Positions 25,001-33,005 of a DNA stretch of 64,000 nt are shown piece after piece. Made by a program: the position numbers and the translations under genes. Origin of the DNA: Lysobacterales bacterium (GTDB lineage: Bacteria > Pseudomonadota > Gammaproteobacteria > Xanthomonadales > Ahniellaceae); the NCBI GenBank assembly GCA_016721845.1, contig JADKHK010000013.1:186001-250000 (forward strand), in the 5' to 3' direction. Below the pieces are notes generated by a model that had not been told where the DNA came from, ran no database searches, and worked only from the letters and a program-made list of their open reading frames with translations. Position 1 is the stretch's first letter. Each line of letters starts with the position of its first letter.

Positions 25001-27090
25001 GCGAGCGTGAACGCGACCGGGCCGTAACCCGTCGGCACCGCCTGGTTCAGCGACGCGGTGAAGCTCATCGTATTGCCGGCATTGCCTTCGGCCTGCGAGA
25101 CCGGGGCGATGCTCAAGCTCAGGTTGACGTCGTCATTGGTGATGGTGCCGGTGGCGCTGGCCGGGGCACCGACGGTGTACGCCGCGTCGGCGTTGATCGT
25201 GACGGTCACGCTCTCGTTGCTCTCGACCGCGAAATCGCAGTTCACGATGGCGTTGACGGTCGTCGCATTGGCCGCTGCCGCAATCGTCGCGGTGCCGGCG
25301 CCGAGCGTGACATCGCTGCCGTCGGCGGTGTCGCCGCCGGCGCCGACCGTGTAATGCACGGTCAGGCCGCCGGGACCGGCCGCCTGCGTGCTGTTGACGG
25401 TGAAGGCAAGATTGCTGGTGCACGCGCCATTGCCTTCGGCGACGCTGTTGCCGCCGACGATGGTCAGGGTCGGCAGCGCGGAATCGTCGTCGGTGACGTT
25501 GACGGTGACATCGGTCTGCGCAATGCCGGTGGCGGTGAATTGCAGCGTGGTCGACTCGTTGCTGGCGTCGGCGTCCTGTTCTGCGGCCACGGTGACCGAC
25601 TGCGGCGTTGCGTAGTCAGCCGGGGTGAACGTGCGCGAAGCCGGCGTGACACTGGCGGCGCCGGCATCGAGCGAGGCGACGTTGACGGTCACGTCGGCGG
25701 CGGGCTGGAAGGCGAGGCTGACGTTGAGCGAACTGCCGAAGCCTTCGTTCAAGTTCAACGAGGCCGGGGCGACCACAATGGCCTGGGTGTCGTCGTCCGT
25801 GACATTGGCGGTGACGTTGGCTGTGGTGTATCCGGCCGAACCGATCGAGACGGTCGCCGTTTCGTTGGCGAGGTCGAGATCGGCGACGCCGCTGACAGTG
25901 ACGGTCTGCGGCGTACCGAAGTTGCCGGTGTCGAAGGTCAGTGTCGCGGGCGACGTGGTGGCGGCGCCGGTGTCGTTCGAGGCGACGTTGAACACGGTGC
26001 TGCCGGCCGGTGCGCCGGACAGGGTGACGTCGAAGGTGGTCGAACCGCCTTCGCCCAGGTTGACCGAGCCGGCAGTGACCTGGATGGTCGGTGCCGCATC
26101 GTCATTGGTGATGGTGCCGGTACCGGTGATCGGGCTACCGAGGTCGTAGGCCGGATTCGCCACGTCGGTCAACGTGACCGTGAACGTCTCATCGGCCTCG
26201 AAGGTGTCGTCGCAAGTGATCTGGACGGTGGCATTGCCGGTCGTGTTGCCGGTCGTGATCGTGCCGGTGCCGGTGGTCGTGAAGTCGCTGCCCGAAGTGG
26301 CCGTGCCATTCGTCGTCGAGAACGTGAACCCGATGTCGCTCGCAGCAGCAGCCGAACTCGTCACCTGGAAATTCAGCGCCGTCGTGCCACCCACACACCC
26401 CGTATTGCCCTCGGCCACCGAGGCGGTGGCGGCGATGGAGAGCGTCGGTGCAGCGGTACAGGGTGTTGCGGCGGACGCTGTGTTTCTTGGGGTCGGAGTG
26501 CTTGTTGCGAAGTCCGCGGTATTCGAGTCCGAGTCCGTACATCCGTCGGCCGCACGAAGGGCGCTGAGCGAGACGGAGCCTGCAGGGGCAGTAGCTGCGC
26601 CCTCGAAGTAGTTGGCCGTGCCGAATCCCACAAGATCCAAAAACAGCGCGGTTTGCGCGCCGCTACAGGGTGTGGAACCACCATTACAAGCGATAGCCGT
26701 TGTCGAATTGGCGAGCAATACCTTTCCACCGGCGCCAGCCATTGCGGTGCCGTTAGTGAAATCTGGTGTTGGCAGCACAGACCCGTTGGCGCCAGTTGCA
26801 CCCATTCGTACTAGGACGCGCTGACCCGGAGCGATCGATCCTGACAGCGTAGTGGCAACCGCGAAGTTGCCTGTTCCTGCCGCTGATGCATACTGAATTG
26901 TTAGGCCAGCCAAGGATTGAGAGGAAGAGCTGCGATTGAAGATCTCGACGAAATCCGCGTGATACGTAGCCCCCACAGACCCGCCATTTGAATAGACTTG
27001 GCCAATCGCCAAGTTTCCTGCGGCTTGCGCAGAAACAGACAACAGCACTCCCGACGTCGCGAGAAGTGCCGATCCGAAGAACTTGTTCAT
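22099..27090 (-). CDS. ExeM/NucH-type secreted endonuclease with Calx-beta repeats
   Basis: The about 1663-residue protein begins with a signal peptide (M-N-K-F-F-G-S-A-L-L-A ending S-A-Q-A-A). A lamin-tail-like domain comes next (F-V-E-I-F-N-R-S). Then come several Calx-beta type repeats (E-G-N-S-G-T-T-A-F-V-F-T-V and similar) up to roughly residue 900. An ExeM/NucH nuclease domain near residues 1150-1560 has F-N-T-Q-H-L-C, G-L-Q-E-V-D-E, V-G-D-Y-N-A-F and S-D-H-D-G-V-V. Calcium-binding thrombospondin type-3 repeats (D-S-D-G-D-G-I-G-D-V-C-D) close the protein. The last residues are F-F-R-D-G-F-E. Such enzymes degrade extracellular DNA. The start is set at the signal peptide at 27090. Confidence 0.9.
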   Translation of the reverse strand: MNKFFGSALLATSGVLLSVSAQAAGNLAIGQVYSNGGSVGATYHADFVEIFNRSSSSQSLAGLTIQYASAAGTGNFAVATTLSGSIAPGQRVLVRMGATGANGSVLPTPDFTNGTAMAGAGGKVLLANSTTAIACNGGSTPCSGAQTALFLDLVGFGTANYFEGAATAPAGSVSLSALRAADGCTDSDSNTADFATSTPTPRNTASAATPCTAAPTLSIAATASVAEGNTGCVGGTTALNFQVTSSAAAASDIGFTFSTTNGTATSGSDFTTTGTGTITTGNTTGNATVQITCDDTFEADETFTVTLTDVANPAYDLGSPITGTGTITNDDAAPTIQVTAGSVNLGEGGSTTFDVTLSGAPAGSTVFNVASNDTGAATTSPATLTFDTGNFGTPQTVTVSGVADLDLANETATVSIGSAGYTTANVTANVTDDDTQAIVVAPASLNLNEGFGSSLNVSLAFQPAADVTVNVASLDAGAASVTPASRTFTPADYATPQSVTVAAEQDADASNESTTLQFTATGIAQTDVTVNVTDDDSALPTLTIVGGNSVAEGNGACTSNLAFTVNSTQAAGPGGLTVHYTVGAGGDTADGSDVTLGAGTATIAAAANATTVNAIVNCDFAVESNESVTVTINADAAYTVGAPASATGTITNDDVNLSLSIAPVSQAEGNAGNTMSFTASLNQAVPTGYGPVAFTLATADGSATAGSDYVALNEVKSIAEGASSATFVVTINGDTTVEADETFNVNISAGSGQNTTFPGNPAAVGTIQNDDQPSLSINDVALSEGNSGTTAFVFTVSMNVAPSSGSVTVDYATANGSASAGTDFTAASGSLSFDAANLTRTITVNVTGETAVEQDESFFVNLSNPAGATIADGQGLGTIVDDDLQTYRIHQIQGSGAFSPIVADPNPNDATIVGGVQVRVVGAVVTAVTKVVGIDGSPADQNGFFMQSSNADADASALTSEGILVFTSTAPTVAIGDVVTVIGQAQERFSQTQIATNVAGGSVTITGTAALPTAVDWSAASGIPSRNPASLSCPGSGPGTLNNADTNFECFEGMLVSMPSAIISASNQRRASDFYAEAYVTPWGARSRRESGLLFGLAPEAGNAAAGNWDGNPEVIEIDFDEAGLATNTELTAGSTFAATGVIGFSFGDYEFYPTQYTPAFTQPVPEAVMAPVGGNELTVGSFNTQHLCDDPNSPLPTDNDDPPGDDDGDNDNTTDGDSDCVRDTPISGAGAFTYSDKLRKVSSYVINVLKSPDVLGLQEVDEVTTLEELARQIAADGGPNYQSFLVEGNDPGGIDVGFMINSSRISNASVEQFYKTKNWYDPVVTCTLPAVYPCEGLHDRPPLLLRATFNGPNGPYAFAVLNNHTKSIGNVDLDTVAGNRDRAKRFQQAKDVGTLVQQFQTSAGPFNGMGTAGIPLVLVGDYNAFEYTDGHADVIGVIAGTYNDAANECNAVLSDGQGTETCNLGANIVAPPLFNSGLAVPEGERMSYKFTQNFGIVQGSDQRDVASVQVIDHILLARSAQGYYLSTDYGISNNAASDQTNRQLPAPTGPVSPIRASDHDGVVAYLDFNCLANPVLNGDSDTVCGMLDNCPAAANNDQADMDNDGVGDACDPDIDGDGDLNNADNCPLVVNADQADSDGDGIGDVCDAYPNDGELFFRDGFE

Positions 27091-27186
27091 GATTACCCCT
27101 AACCTGCGGAACTGATACAACGGAACAGGCAGCCTACCAGCGCCGTGTTCCCGGCGCATGACACGGCGCGGCAACGGAAGGTCACA

Positions 27187-28152
27187 TCAGCGGTGGGCGG
27201 CTTTGCGGGCGGTCTTGTCGGCGTACATCGCGGCATCGGCGCGGCTGAGCGCGTCGGTCAGGCCGCGATGCGGCTTGCGTTCCGCACAGCCGAGCGACGA
27301 CGCCACGCCGGCCTGCGCCAGCGCATCGCGCAGGCGTTCGGCGATGCTGCCGGCTTCGGCGAGCGCACAGCCGGGGAGCAGGACCACGAACTCGTCGCCG
27401 CCGGTGCGGGCCAGGTGCGCGTCCGTCCGAAGATGTTCGCGCAACGTGTGTGCGGCGCGCTGGATCAGCGCATCGCCGGCGGCATGGCCACGTTGATCGT
27501 TCACCGGCTTCAGCCCGTCCAGGTCGAAGGCGATCACCGACAGCCGCTGCCCGACATCGCGACAGCGGTCTTCTTCGCGCGCGCAGAACAGATCAAAGGC
27601 ACGGCGGTTGCCGATGCCGGTCAGGGCATCGGTCATCGCGCTGGCCTCGTGCTGCACGGCGAGGCGCCAGGCCGTCTCGCGCTCCAGGTCGAACTGCAGG
27701 ATGGTCGACAACTGCCGCGACAGCAGTTCAATCATCGGCTGCTGTTCCAGCAGTGCCGGATCCTGCGACTGCGGATCGAAGCCGCACAGCGTGCCGAACA
27801 GCGCGCCGTCGGCGCGCTGCAGCGGAAAGCTCACGTAGGTATTGATCGGGACCAGCTGGCGGATCGGTGCATCGCGATAGCCGTCGGCGGCATCGACCAC
27901 CGGCGCAATGCTTGGTGCGCGACCGGCGACCATGCGCGAGCACAGCGTTTCCGCGTAGACCATCGAATCGCCGGGCTTGAGCTGGTAGCCGTTGGCGTCG
28001 CTCGGATGCAGCACGATCATGCTCGCGCCCTCGGCGCGGTTGACGCTCCAGACCGCCAGCGGGATGCGCGCATTCAGAAACGCGACCACCGCGCGCGATG
28101 CGGTCGCGAAGTCCGGGTAAGGCGGCAGCGGATGGGCCGGATGCAGGCTCAT
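27187..28152 (-). CDS. GAF-GGDEF diguanylate cyclase
   Basis: The 321-residue protein has an N-terminal GAF-like sensor domain (V-P-I-N-T-Y-V-S-F-P-L near residue 110) and a C-terminal GGDEF domain. The latter contains D-A-L-T-G-I-G-N-R-R-A-F near residue 195 and the active-site loop G-G-D-E-F. Such proteins make the second messenger cyclic di-GMP from two GTP. No EAL or HD-GYP domain follows, so synthesis and not breakdown is expected. I cannot place the canonical inhibitory R-x-x-D site with confidence. The start at 28152 (M-S-L-H-P-A-H-P) is preferred because upstream codons read as unrelated low-complexity sequence. Confidence 0.9.
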   Translation of the reverse strand: MSLHPAHPLPPYPDFATASRAVVAFLNARIPLAVWSVNRAEGASMIVLHPSDANGYQLKPGDSMVYAETLCSRMVAGRAPSIAPVVDAADGYRDAPIRQLVPINTYVSFPLQRADGALFGTLCGFDPQSQDPALLEQQPMIELLSRQLSTILQFDLERETAWRLAVQHEASAMTDALTGIGNRRAFDLFCAREEDRCRDVGQRLSVIAFDLDGLKPVNDQRGHAAGDALIQRAAHTLREHLRTDAHLARTGGDEFVVLLPGCALAEAGSIAERLRDALAQAGVASSLGCAERKPHRGLTDALSRADAAMYADKTARKAAHR

Positions 28153-28180
28153 GCCGCCGAGAATAGCCGAGCGCCACCGC

Positions 28181-28214
28181 GGCGCGACCCGACCTTGGAC
28201 AGGTCGGGCGCGCC
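28181..28214. terminator. Strong hairpin after the pirin gene
   Basis: The arms ggcgcgacccgacct and aggtcgggcgcgcc pair over about 14 positions with one bulged base and a 5-base loop. It lies between the pirin gene (which ends just to its right on the minus strand) and the GGDEF gene. No T-run follows, so a role in mRNA stability is possible too. Confidence 0.55.
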
Positions 28215-28221
28215 GCACGAG

Positions 28222-29070
28222 TCAGAAGCGACCGCTGCGGAAATCGTCGAAGGCCTGGCGGATCTCGTCGGGCGTGTTCATCACGAACGGGCCGTAGGCG
28301 GCGATCGGTTCGCCGATCGGCTTGCCGGTGATGACCAGCACGCGCGCATCGGTCTCGGCCGAAAGTTCGATGCGCTCGCCGGCACCCAGCATTACCAGTT
28401 CGCGCTCGCGCAGCGGACGAATCTGCGACCCGACCTGGGTCAGCCCCGACACCCCCTGCACGAAAGCGGTGTGGCCGGCAGGCGAGACCCACGCAAAGCG
28501 CGCGCCCTGCGGCAACTGCACATCAAGGTAATGCGGCTCGGTCGGGCGATCCGCGACCGGACCGATCGTGTCCTCGAAGCGACCGGCGATCACCCGCACG
28601 CGCACCCCGGAATCGAGCCTGGCCTCGGGGATGCGTTCGGCTTCGATGTCCTGGTAACCGGGCGTGCCCATCTTCATCGCCGAGGGCAGGTTGATCCAGA
28701 GCTGGTAGCCCCAGAGCATGCCGTTTTCCTGCTGCGGCATTTCCTCGTGCACGATGCCGCGTGCCGCCGTCATCCATTGCACGCTGCCGGGGCCGAGATC
28801 GCCCTGGTTGCCCTGGTTGTCGCGATGGCGCATGCGGCCGTCGATCATGTAGGTCACGGTCTCGAAGCCGCGATGCGGATGCGGCGGAAACCCCGCGATG
28901 TAGTCCTGGGCCTGGTCCGAGCGGAACTCGTCGAGCATCAGGAACGGATCGGCCTGACGGGCAAGTTGCGGATCGAGCAGGCGGGTCAGCTTCACGCCGG
29001 CGCCGTCCTCGGCGGCACGGCCGGGGAACCAGTGGGCGATTTCGCGGATGCGGGAAACGGTGGTGTTCAT
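28222..29070 (-). CDS. Pirin family protein
   Basis: The 282-residue protein shows the bicupin pattern of pirins: F-P-P-H-P-H-R-G-F-E-T-V-T-Y, which carries metal-binding histidines, and H-E-E-M-P-Q, which supplies the remaining ligands. In other bacteria, pirin homologues act as quercetin dioxygenases or as regulators bound to metabolic enzymes, so a precise function cannot be given. The ATG at 29070 is preceded by aggagct at a good distance. The upstream in-frame extension is GC-rich shadow. It is transcribed alone, away from a small DUF4375 gene. Confidence 0.9.
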   Translation of the reverse strand: MNTTVSRIREIAHWFPGRAAEDGAGVKLTRLLDPQLARQADPFLMLDEFRSDQAQDYIAGFPPHPHRGFETVTYMIDGRMRHRDNQGNQGDLGPGSVQWMTAARGIVHEEMPQQENGMLWGYQLWINLPSAMKMGTPGYQDIEAERIPEARLDSGVRVRVIAGRFEDTIGPVADRPTEPHYLDVQLPQGARFAWVSPAGHTAFVQGVSGLTQVGSQIRPLRERELVMLGAGERIELSAETDARVLVITGKPIGEPIAAYGPFVMNTPDEIRQAFDDFRSGRF

Positions 29071-29203
29071 GGCAGCTCCTTGTTGCAGCCAATCTGCGCC
29101 CGCCGGCGCCGACGCGCAATCGCGGACGCGGGCAAGGCCGGCTTGCAGGGCTGCATGACACGAAGGGCTTCCGCTACGCTGGCCGCGGGGAATTCGGGGC
29201 GAC

Positions 29204-29644
29204 ATGGACAAGAATCGCTATCTCGGCGAGTTGGCGGAACATCCCGGTGCGCGCTTCTGGCGTGCGCCGTTCGATGAGCTGTCGCGTCCCGAACAGGTGT
29301 TCCGCTGCGTCTGGGAGCTCGAATCCGACGTCAGCGGCGGCGGTTTCGAGCAATATTTCGCGAATTCCGGCGGCGACCATGCCTGGTTCGCCGGTGACGC
29401 CCTGCGCGAGATCGGCGCGAAACAACTGGCGGCGATTACCGCCGAAGCGGTGGCACTGTTCGGTGCCGAAGCGCCGGACATCGAGCGCCCGGTCCGGCAC
29501 GACCAGATCGCCCACCTCGAACGCCCGGTGCACGAGTACTGGGAAGCGCTGAGCGAGGCGTTTTGCGAATACCCGGATGATCTGACCGAACTGCTGTACG
29601 ACTACGTGTGCGCACACCGCGAGGCGTTTCCGACCGGCGACTGA
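29204..29644 (+). CDS. DUF4375 domain protein
   Basis: The 146-residue soluble protein carries the DUF4375 signature L-E-S-D-V-S-G-G-G-F-E-Q-Y-F-A-N-S-G-G and an acidic C-terminus (E-Y-P-D-D-L-T-E-L-L-Y-D-Y-V). Members (DMP19-like) are small acidic proteins of unknown function, some of which may mimic DNA. No signal peptide or membrane segment is present. It faces the pseudopilin gene, which ends a few bases downstream on the other strand. Confidence 0.82.
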   Translation: MDKNRYLGELAEHPGARFWRAPFDELSRPEQVFRCVWELESDVSGGGFEQYFANSGGDHAWFAGDALREIGAKQLAAITAEAVALFGAEAPDIERPVRHDQIAHLERPVHEYWEALSEAFCEYPDDLTELLYDYVCAHREAFPTGD

Positions 29645-29652
29645 GCCCGCGG

Positions 29653-30192
29653 TCAGATCCGGCAGGCGGCGGCGATGGCGGTCGCACTCGGCCGGTCTTC
29701 GCGCAGGTCGCCACGGTTGTTCATCACCAGCGCCGTGGCACGGGTCGGGCCACGCGCATCGCAGAAGGTGAAGGTGGCATTGCTGCCGGCGTTCGAACCG
29801 TTCGGCTGGAACTGGATGCGCTTGCGGCCGCTGCTGGTGAGCAAGCGCACGTCCTTGATTTCGTCGCGATAGAGCAGGCGCCGGTCGGCGTCATCGATGC
29901 GCTCGTTGTTGTTCAGGTCGATCGCGGCGATGAAGCCGCGCTGCCATTCGAAACTGTCGGCACAGGATTCGCCATCGAGGCTCGGGCAGAGAATCGTGTC
30001 GTGCTCGTAGAACGCGGCCGCATTGCGCGATTCGGTCAAGGCAGCGAGCAGGGCATTGCGCAGGCTGAGCGTCTGCGCGGCCGCGCGGGCCGAGGCATAG
30101 GACGGCAGGGCGATGCCGGCGAGGATGGCGACGAGCGCGACGGCGATCATCAGTTCGATCAGGGTGAATCCGGTGCTGCGGGCGTGGGTCAT
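29653..30192 (-). CDS. GspH/FimT-type pseudopilin
   Basis: The 179-residue protein has a class III signal of the type-IV-pilin family: an 8-residue basic leader, cleavage after Gly, then F-T-L-I-E-L-M-I-A and a hydrophobic helix. The rest fits the GspH/FimT minor-pilin group (T-E-S-R-N-A-A near residue 53). It would be processed by the prepilin peptidase and incorporated in a type IV pilus or type II secretion pseudopilus. No other pilin or assembly gene is adjacent; pilT and pilU lie about 17 kb away. A lone FimT-like gene is common and may assist DNA uptake. Confidence 0.88.
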   Translation of the reverse strand: MTHARSTGFTLIELMIAVALVAILAGIALPSYASARAAAQTLSLRNALLAALTESRNAAAFYEHDTILCPSLDGESCADSFEWQRGFIAAIDLNNNERIDDADRRLLYRDEIKDVRLLTSSGRKRIQFQPNGSNAGSNATFTFCDARGPTRATALVMNNRGDLREDRPSATAIAAACRI

Positions 30193-30285
30193 GGGGTGTC
30201 TCCTCCGTGACCGACAGCGTGCGCTCGGGCCGCACCGGCCATCCCGGGTGCGACACCGGAATGCGGCTGCGAAATTTCGGATTCT

Positions 30286-31005
30286 TCAGGCCGGCAGCGG
30301 CAAGGTCGCCAGCCTGAGGCCGTGGGGGTCGATGCGCAGCACGGAGCCGTGTTCGTACCAGTCGCCGAGCACGATGCGTTGTCGCTGATCGCCCAGTTCA
30401 TGCACGGCCGGACGATGCGTATGGCCGTGGATCATGCGGCGGACGCCGGTCGCGTCGAGCGCCGCTTCGACCGCACTGGCGGTGACATCCATGATCGCGA
30501 GGTCCATCGCGCCGGTGTGTTTCGCACTCTCCGCGCGGGCCTGTGCCGCGAATGCGCGTCGCGCCGCCAGCGGTTGCGCGAGGAATTGCCGTTGCCAGTC
30601 CGGATGGCGCAATTGGACGCGGATGCGCTGGTAGGCGACGTCATCGAGGCAGAGCGTGTCGCCGTGCAGCAGCAGGGTCGGCGTGCCATGCAGATCGACG
30701 ACGCTGGATTCGGGCAGCAGCGTCATGCCGGCACGCTGCGCGAACGCCGGCCGGACCAGGAAGTCGCGATTGCCATGCACGAAGGACACCGACACGCCGG
30801 CATCGGCGACCTCGCTCAGCGCGTCGGCGACCGTCGCAATCAGCGGCGCGTCATCGTCATCGCCGATATAGGCCTCGAACAAGTCGCCGAGGATGTACAG
30901 CGCGTCGGCCTGCTTCGCTTCGCGGCGCAGCCAGTCGCGGAACAATGCCGTGACTGCCGGGCGGCGGTCGTCGAGGTGCAGGTCGGAGATGAACAGCGTG
31001 GACAT
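30286..31005 (-). CDS. lpxH: UDP-2,3-diacylglucosamine diphosphatase
   Basis: The 239-residue protein shows the calcineurin-type metallophosphatase pattern of LpxH: F-I-S-D-L-H-L-D-D (residues 6-13), L-G-D-L-F-E near 41, H-G-N-R-D-F near 77, L-L-H-G-D near 114, and H-G-H-T-H-R near 195. It hydrolyses UDP-2,3-diacylglucosamine to lipid X on the cytoplasmic face of the inner membrane during lipid A synthesis. It lies directly downstream of the cyclophilin gene on the same strand, as in many gammaproteobacteria, separated only by a hairpin. Confidence 0.95.
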   Translation of the reverse strand: MSTLFISDLHLDDRRPAVTALFRDWLRREAKQADALYILGDLFEAYIGDDDDAPLIATVADALSEVADAGVSVSFVHGNRDFLVRPAFAQRAGMTLLPESSVVDLHGTPTLLLHGDTLCLDDVAYQRIRVQLRHPDWQRQFLAQPLAARRAFAAQARAESAKHTGAMDLAIMDVTASAVEAALDATGVRRMIHGHTHRPAVHELGDQRQRIVLGDWYEHGSVLRIDPHGLRLATLPLPA

Positions 31006-31020
31006 CGGTCATCCGGCGCT

Positions 31021-31049
31021 CGCGGGTGCGAAGGGGATTCGCACCCGCG
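31021..31049. terminator. Perfect hairpin between cyclophilin and lpxH genes
   Basis: The arms cgcgggtgcga and tcgcacccgcg pair perfectly over 11 bp with a 7-base loop. It sits in the 52-base gap within the cyclophilin-lpxH pair. No T-run follows on the coding strand, so it may attenuate or stabilise the mRNA and not stop transcription fully. Confidence 0.55.
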
Positions 31050-31057
31050 AAGAAAGA

Positions 31058-31681
31058 CTACGGCAGGATTTCCGCGCTATTGATGACCACGGCCGACACC
31101 GGCACGTCGCTGGGCAGCGGACCCTTCGGGCCGGTCGCGACACCCTTGATGGCGTCGACCACGTCCATGCCCGAGATCACCTTGCCGAACACTGCATAGC
31201 CCCACGTGTAGCCGTTTTCCTTGCTGACATGGTTGAGGTTCGGGTTGTCGACGACATTGATGAAGAACTGCGCGGCCGCCGAATGCGGGTCCATGGTGCG
31301 CGCCATCGCGACCGAGCCACGCACGTTCGACAGGCCGTTGTCGGCTTCGTTCTGCACCGGCGCACGCGTCGCCTTCTGCGACATGTCGGCGGTGAAGCCG
31401 CCGCCCTGGATCATGAAGGTCGGGATCACGCGGTGGAACACGGTGCCGTCGTAGTGCTTGTCCTTGACGTACTGCAGGAAGTTCTCGACCGTCTTCGGTG
31501 CCTTGGCGGCATCGAGTTCGATCACGATCTGGCCCATGTTGGTGTTGAGGCGCACCTTGGTCGGCGCGGCGGTGGCGGTCGCGGCAGGTGCCGGCTTGGC
31601 GTCGGGCTTGGCCGCGTTCTGTGCCGTGGCAGCGAAGCTGGTGGCGACAAGGGCGAGCGAGATCAGTGCACTGCGGAACAT
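31058..31681 (-). CDS. Periplasmic cyclophilin-type peptidyl-prolyl isomerase
   Basis: The 207-residue protein has a signal peptide (M-F-R-S-A-L-I-S-L-A-L ending A-T-A-Q-N) and then a Pro/Ala linker of about 20 residues. The cyclophilin core follows: V-F-H-R-V-I-P-T-F-M-I-Q-G-G-G-F, S-A-A-A-Q-F-F-I-N and F-G-K-V-I-S-G-M-D-V-V. It speeds folding around proline bonds, here probably in the periplasm. The upstream in-frame ATG at 31735 would put residues in front of the signal, so 31681 is used. It is followed on the same strand by lpxH. Confidence 0.93.
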   Translation of the reverse strand: MFRSALISLALVATSFAATAQNAAKPDAKPAPAATATAAPTKVRLNTNMGQIVIELDAAKAPKTVENFLQYVKDKHYDGTVFHRVIPTFMIQGGGFTADMSQKATRAPVQNEADNGLSNVRGSVAMARTMDPHSAAAQFFINVVDNPNLNHVSKENGYTWGYAVFGKVISGMDVVDAIKGVATGPKGPLPSDVPVSAVVINSAEILP

Positions 31682-31706
31682 CGGTGTCTCCTGGAACGGG
31701 GTGGGC

Positions 31707-32945
31707 TCAGACCGCGCGTGCGCGCAGTCGTTCAATCAGGACGCGGCGGTCGCTGATCGGCTGGCCGCCATCCTGCACGGCGAAACCGATCGCGGCGTAC
31801 GCGTTCACGAAATCGATCACTTCGCCGACCGAGGCGCCGGAGCCGTCGGCAATCTCCTGCAGCGAGGCCGGACCTTTCATCATCGCGGTGCCGATGCGGA
31901 AATGCTTCGGGAATTCGCGTTCGATCTGCGGCCACTTGACCAGCTTGTATTTCGCATTCAGATCGAAGCCGGGCAGCAGGGTCGTGCCATTCGAAGTACC
32001 GATCACGTACAGCCACAGCAAGCGCGACAGCGGCAGCCCGGCGTTCATCGCGCGCAGCTTTTCGATTTCGGCGGCGGGTACCGGCTTCCATTCGCTGCTC
32101 GCGATGGTGCCGAGGCAGTAGGGCAGCAACGGTTTCAAGGTCAGCCCGCCGTAGTAGCGGTCGGCGGCGGCATCGACGATCAGCGGCGGCTGGCCGTCAC
32201 GTTCGAGCTTGCGCGCATCGGCCATGTTCTCCGGCAGGCAGTAGTCGGCCAGGGGCAGCGCCTGCACGGCTGCCGGGGCTGGTGCAGGTGCCGGCGCGGG
32301 TGCCGGTGCCGCCACCGGCGGCGGGGTGGCCGCGGTGATGGCCGGTTGCTGTCCGGTCACGCGCCGGGGCAGCAACGATGGTGCACTGATGCCGCCGGCG
32401 CTCGGTGCGGGCGTTGCTGCGGCAACCGGAGCGGGTGTCGGCGCTGCAACGGCGGCAGGTGGTGCGACCGGAGTGGGCGCTGCGACTGGCGCAGGGGCCG
32501 CTGCGGTGACGGCCGGTTGTTGTCCGGTGATGCGTTTCGGCATGACCGCTGCGGCGGCCGCGGCCGGTGTTGCAGCAGACGCGACCGGTGCAGGCGCCGA
32601 CTCCGGATCCGCTGCGGCCGCCATGGCCGCACCGCCGGCTGCACGGAGCAGGCTGGCCTTCAGGCCGCCGACACCGATCGGGCGGTGCAGCACATTGTCC
32701 TGTTCGTGGCCGTTGGAGGCGGTCAGGCAGATCACGTTGCGACCCGACGACTGCGCCCGCAACCAATCCATGTGCCCGTACAACGAATCGGCGTCGATGA
32801 TCAGCGCGTCCGCGGCATTGCTGTCGGCGATCCATTCCCAGTTCGCGCCGGCATCACCCCGCAGCGAACTCATCATCGACTTGATCTGTTCGAGCTCCGC
32901 CGCAGCGACACTCATCGCCGCGATCCGCATAGTCTTGGCCATCAT
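31707..32945 (-). CDS. Unrecognised protein with Pro/Ala-rich linker and duplicated motif
   Basis: The 412-residue protein has three parts. Residues 1 to about 105 look like a divergent receiver-type domain (D-A-L-I-I-D-A-D-S, V-I-C-L-T-A-S). A Pro/Ala-rich linker of roughly 130 residues follows and contains a motif twice: P-K-R-I-T-G-Q-Q-P-A-V-T-A and P-R-R-V-T-G-Q-Q-P-A-I-T-A. A C-terminal domain with a winged-helix-like end (L-Q-E-I-A-D-G-S-G-A-S-V-G-E-V) completes it. No signal peptide is seen. I do not recognise a function. The repeated positively charged motif suggests a docking peptide for a partner. It lies 25 bases upstream of the cyclophilin gene, on the same strand. Confidence 0.75.
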   Translation of the reverse strand: MMAKTMRIAAMSVAAAELEQIKSMMSSLRGDAGANWEWIADSNAADALIIDADSLYGHMDWLRAQSSGRNVICLTASNGHEQDNVLHRPIGVGGLKASLLRAAGGAAMAAAADPESAPAPVASAATPAAAAAAVMPKRITGQQPAVTAAAPAPVAAPTPVAPPAAVAAPTPAPVAAATPAPSAGGISAPSLLPRRVTGQQPAITAATPPPVAAPAPAPAPAPAPAAVQALPLADYCLPENMADARKLERDGQPPLIVDAAADRYYGGLTLKPLLPYCLGTIASSEWKPVPAAEIEKLRAMNAGLPLSRLLWLYVIGTSNGTTLLPGFDLNAKYKLVKWPQIEREFPKHFRIGTAMMKGPASLQEIADGSGASVGEVIDFVNAYAAIGFAVQDGGQPISDRRVLIERLRARAV

Positions 32946-33005
32946 CCATCCCGAGGTTTGCGCCCGGAAACGGCCGCAAGGGCGGCGATTTTGGCACAGC
33001 TTCGG

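Noticed and set aside
23530..26814. A 1094-residue open frame antisense to the nuclease
   Set aside because: It mirrors the Calx-beta repeats and is Arg/Gly/Val-rich shadow sequence.
32280..32600. A tandem repeat or CRISPR-like array
   Set aside because: It is low-complexity Pro/Ala coding sequence without regular repeat-spacer units.
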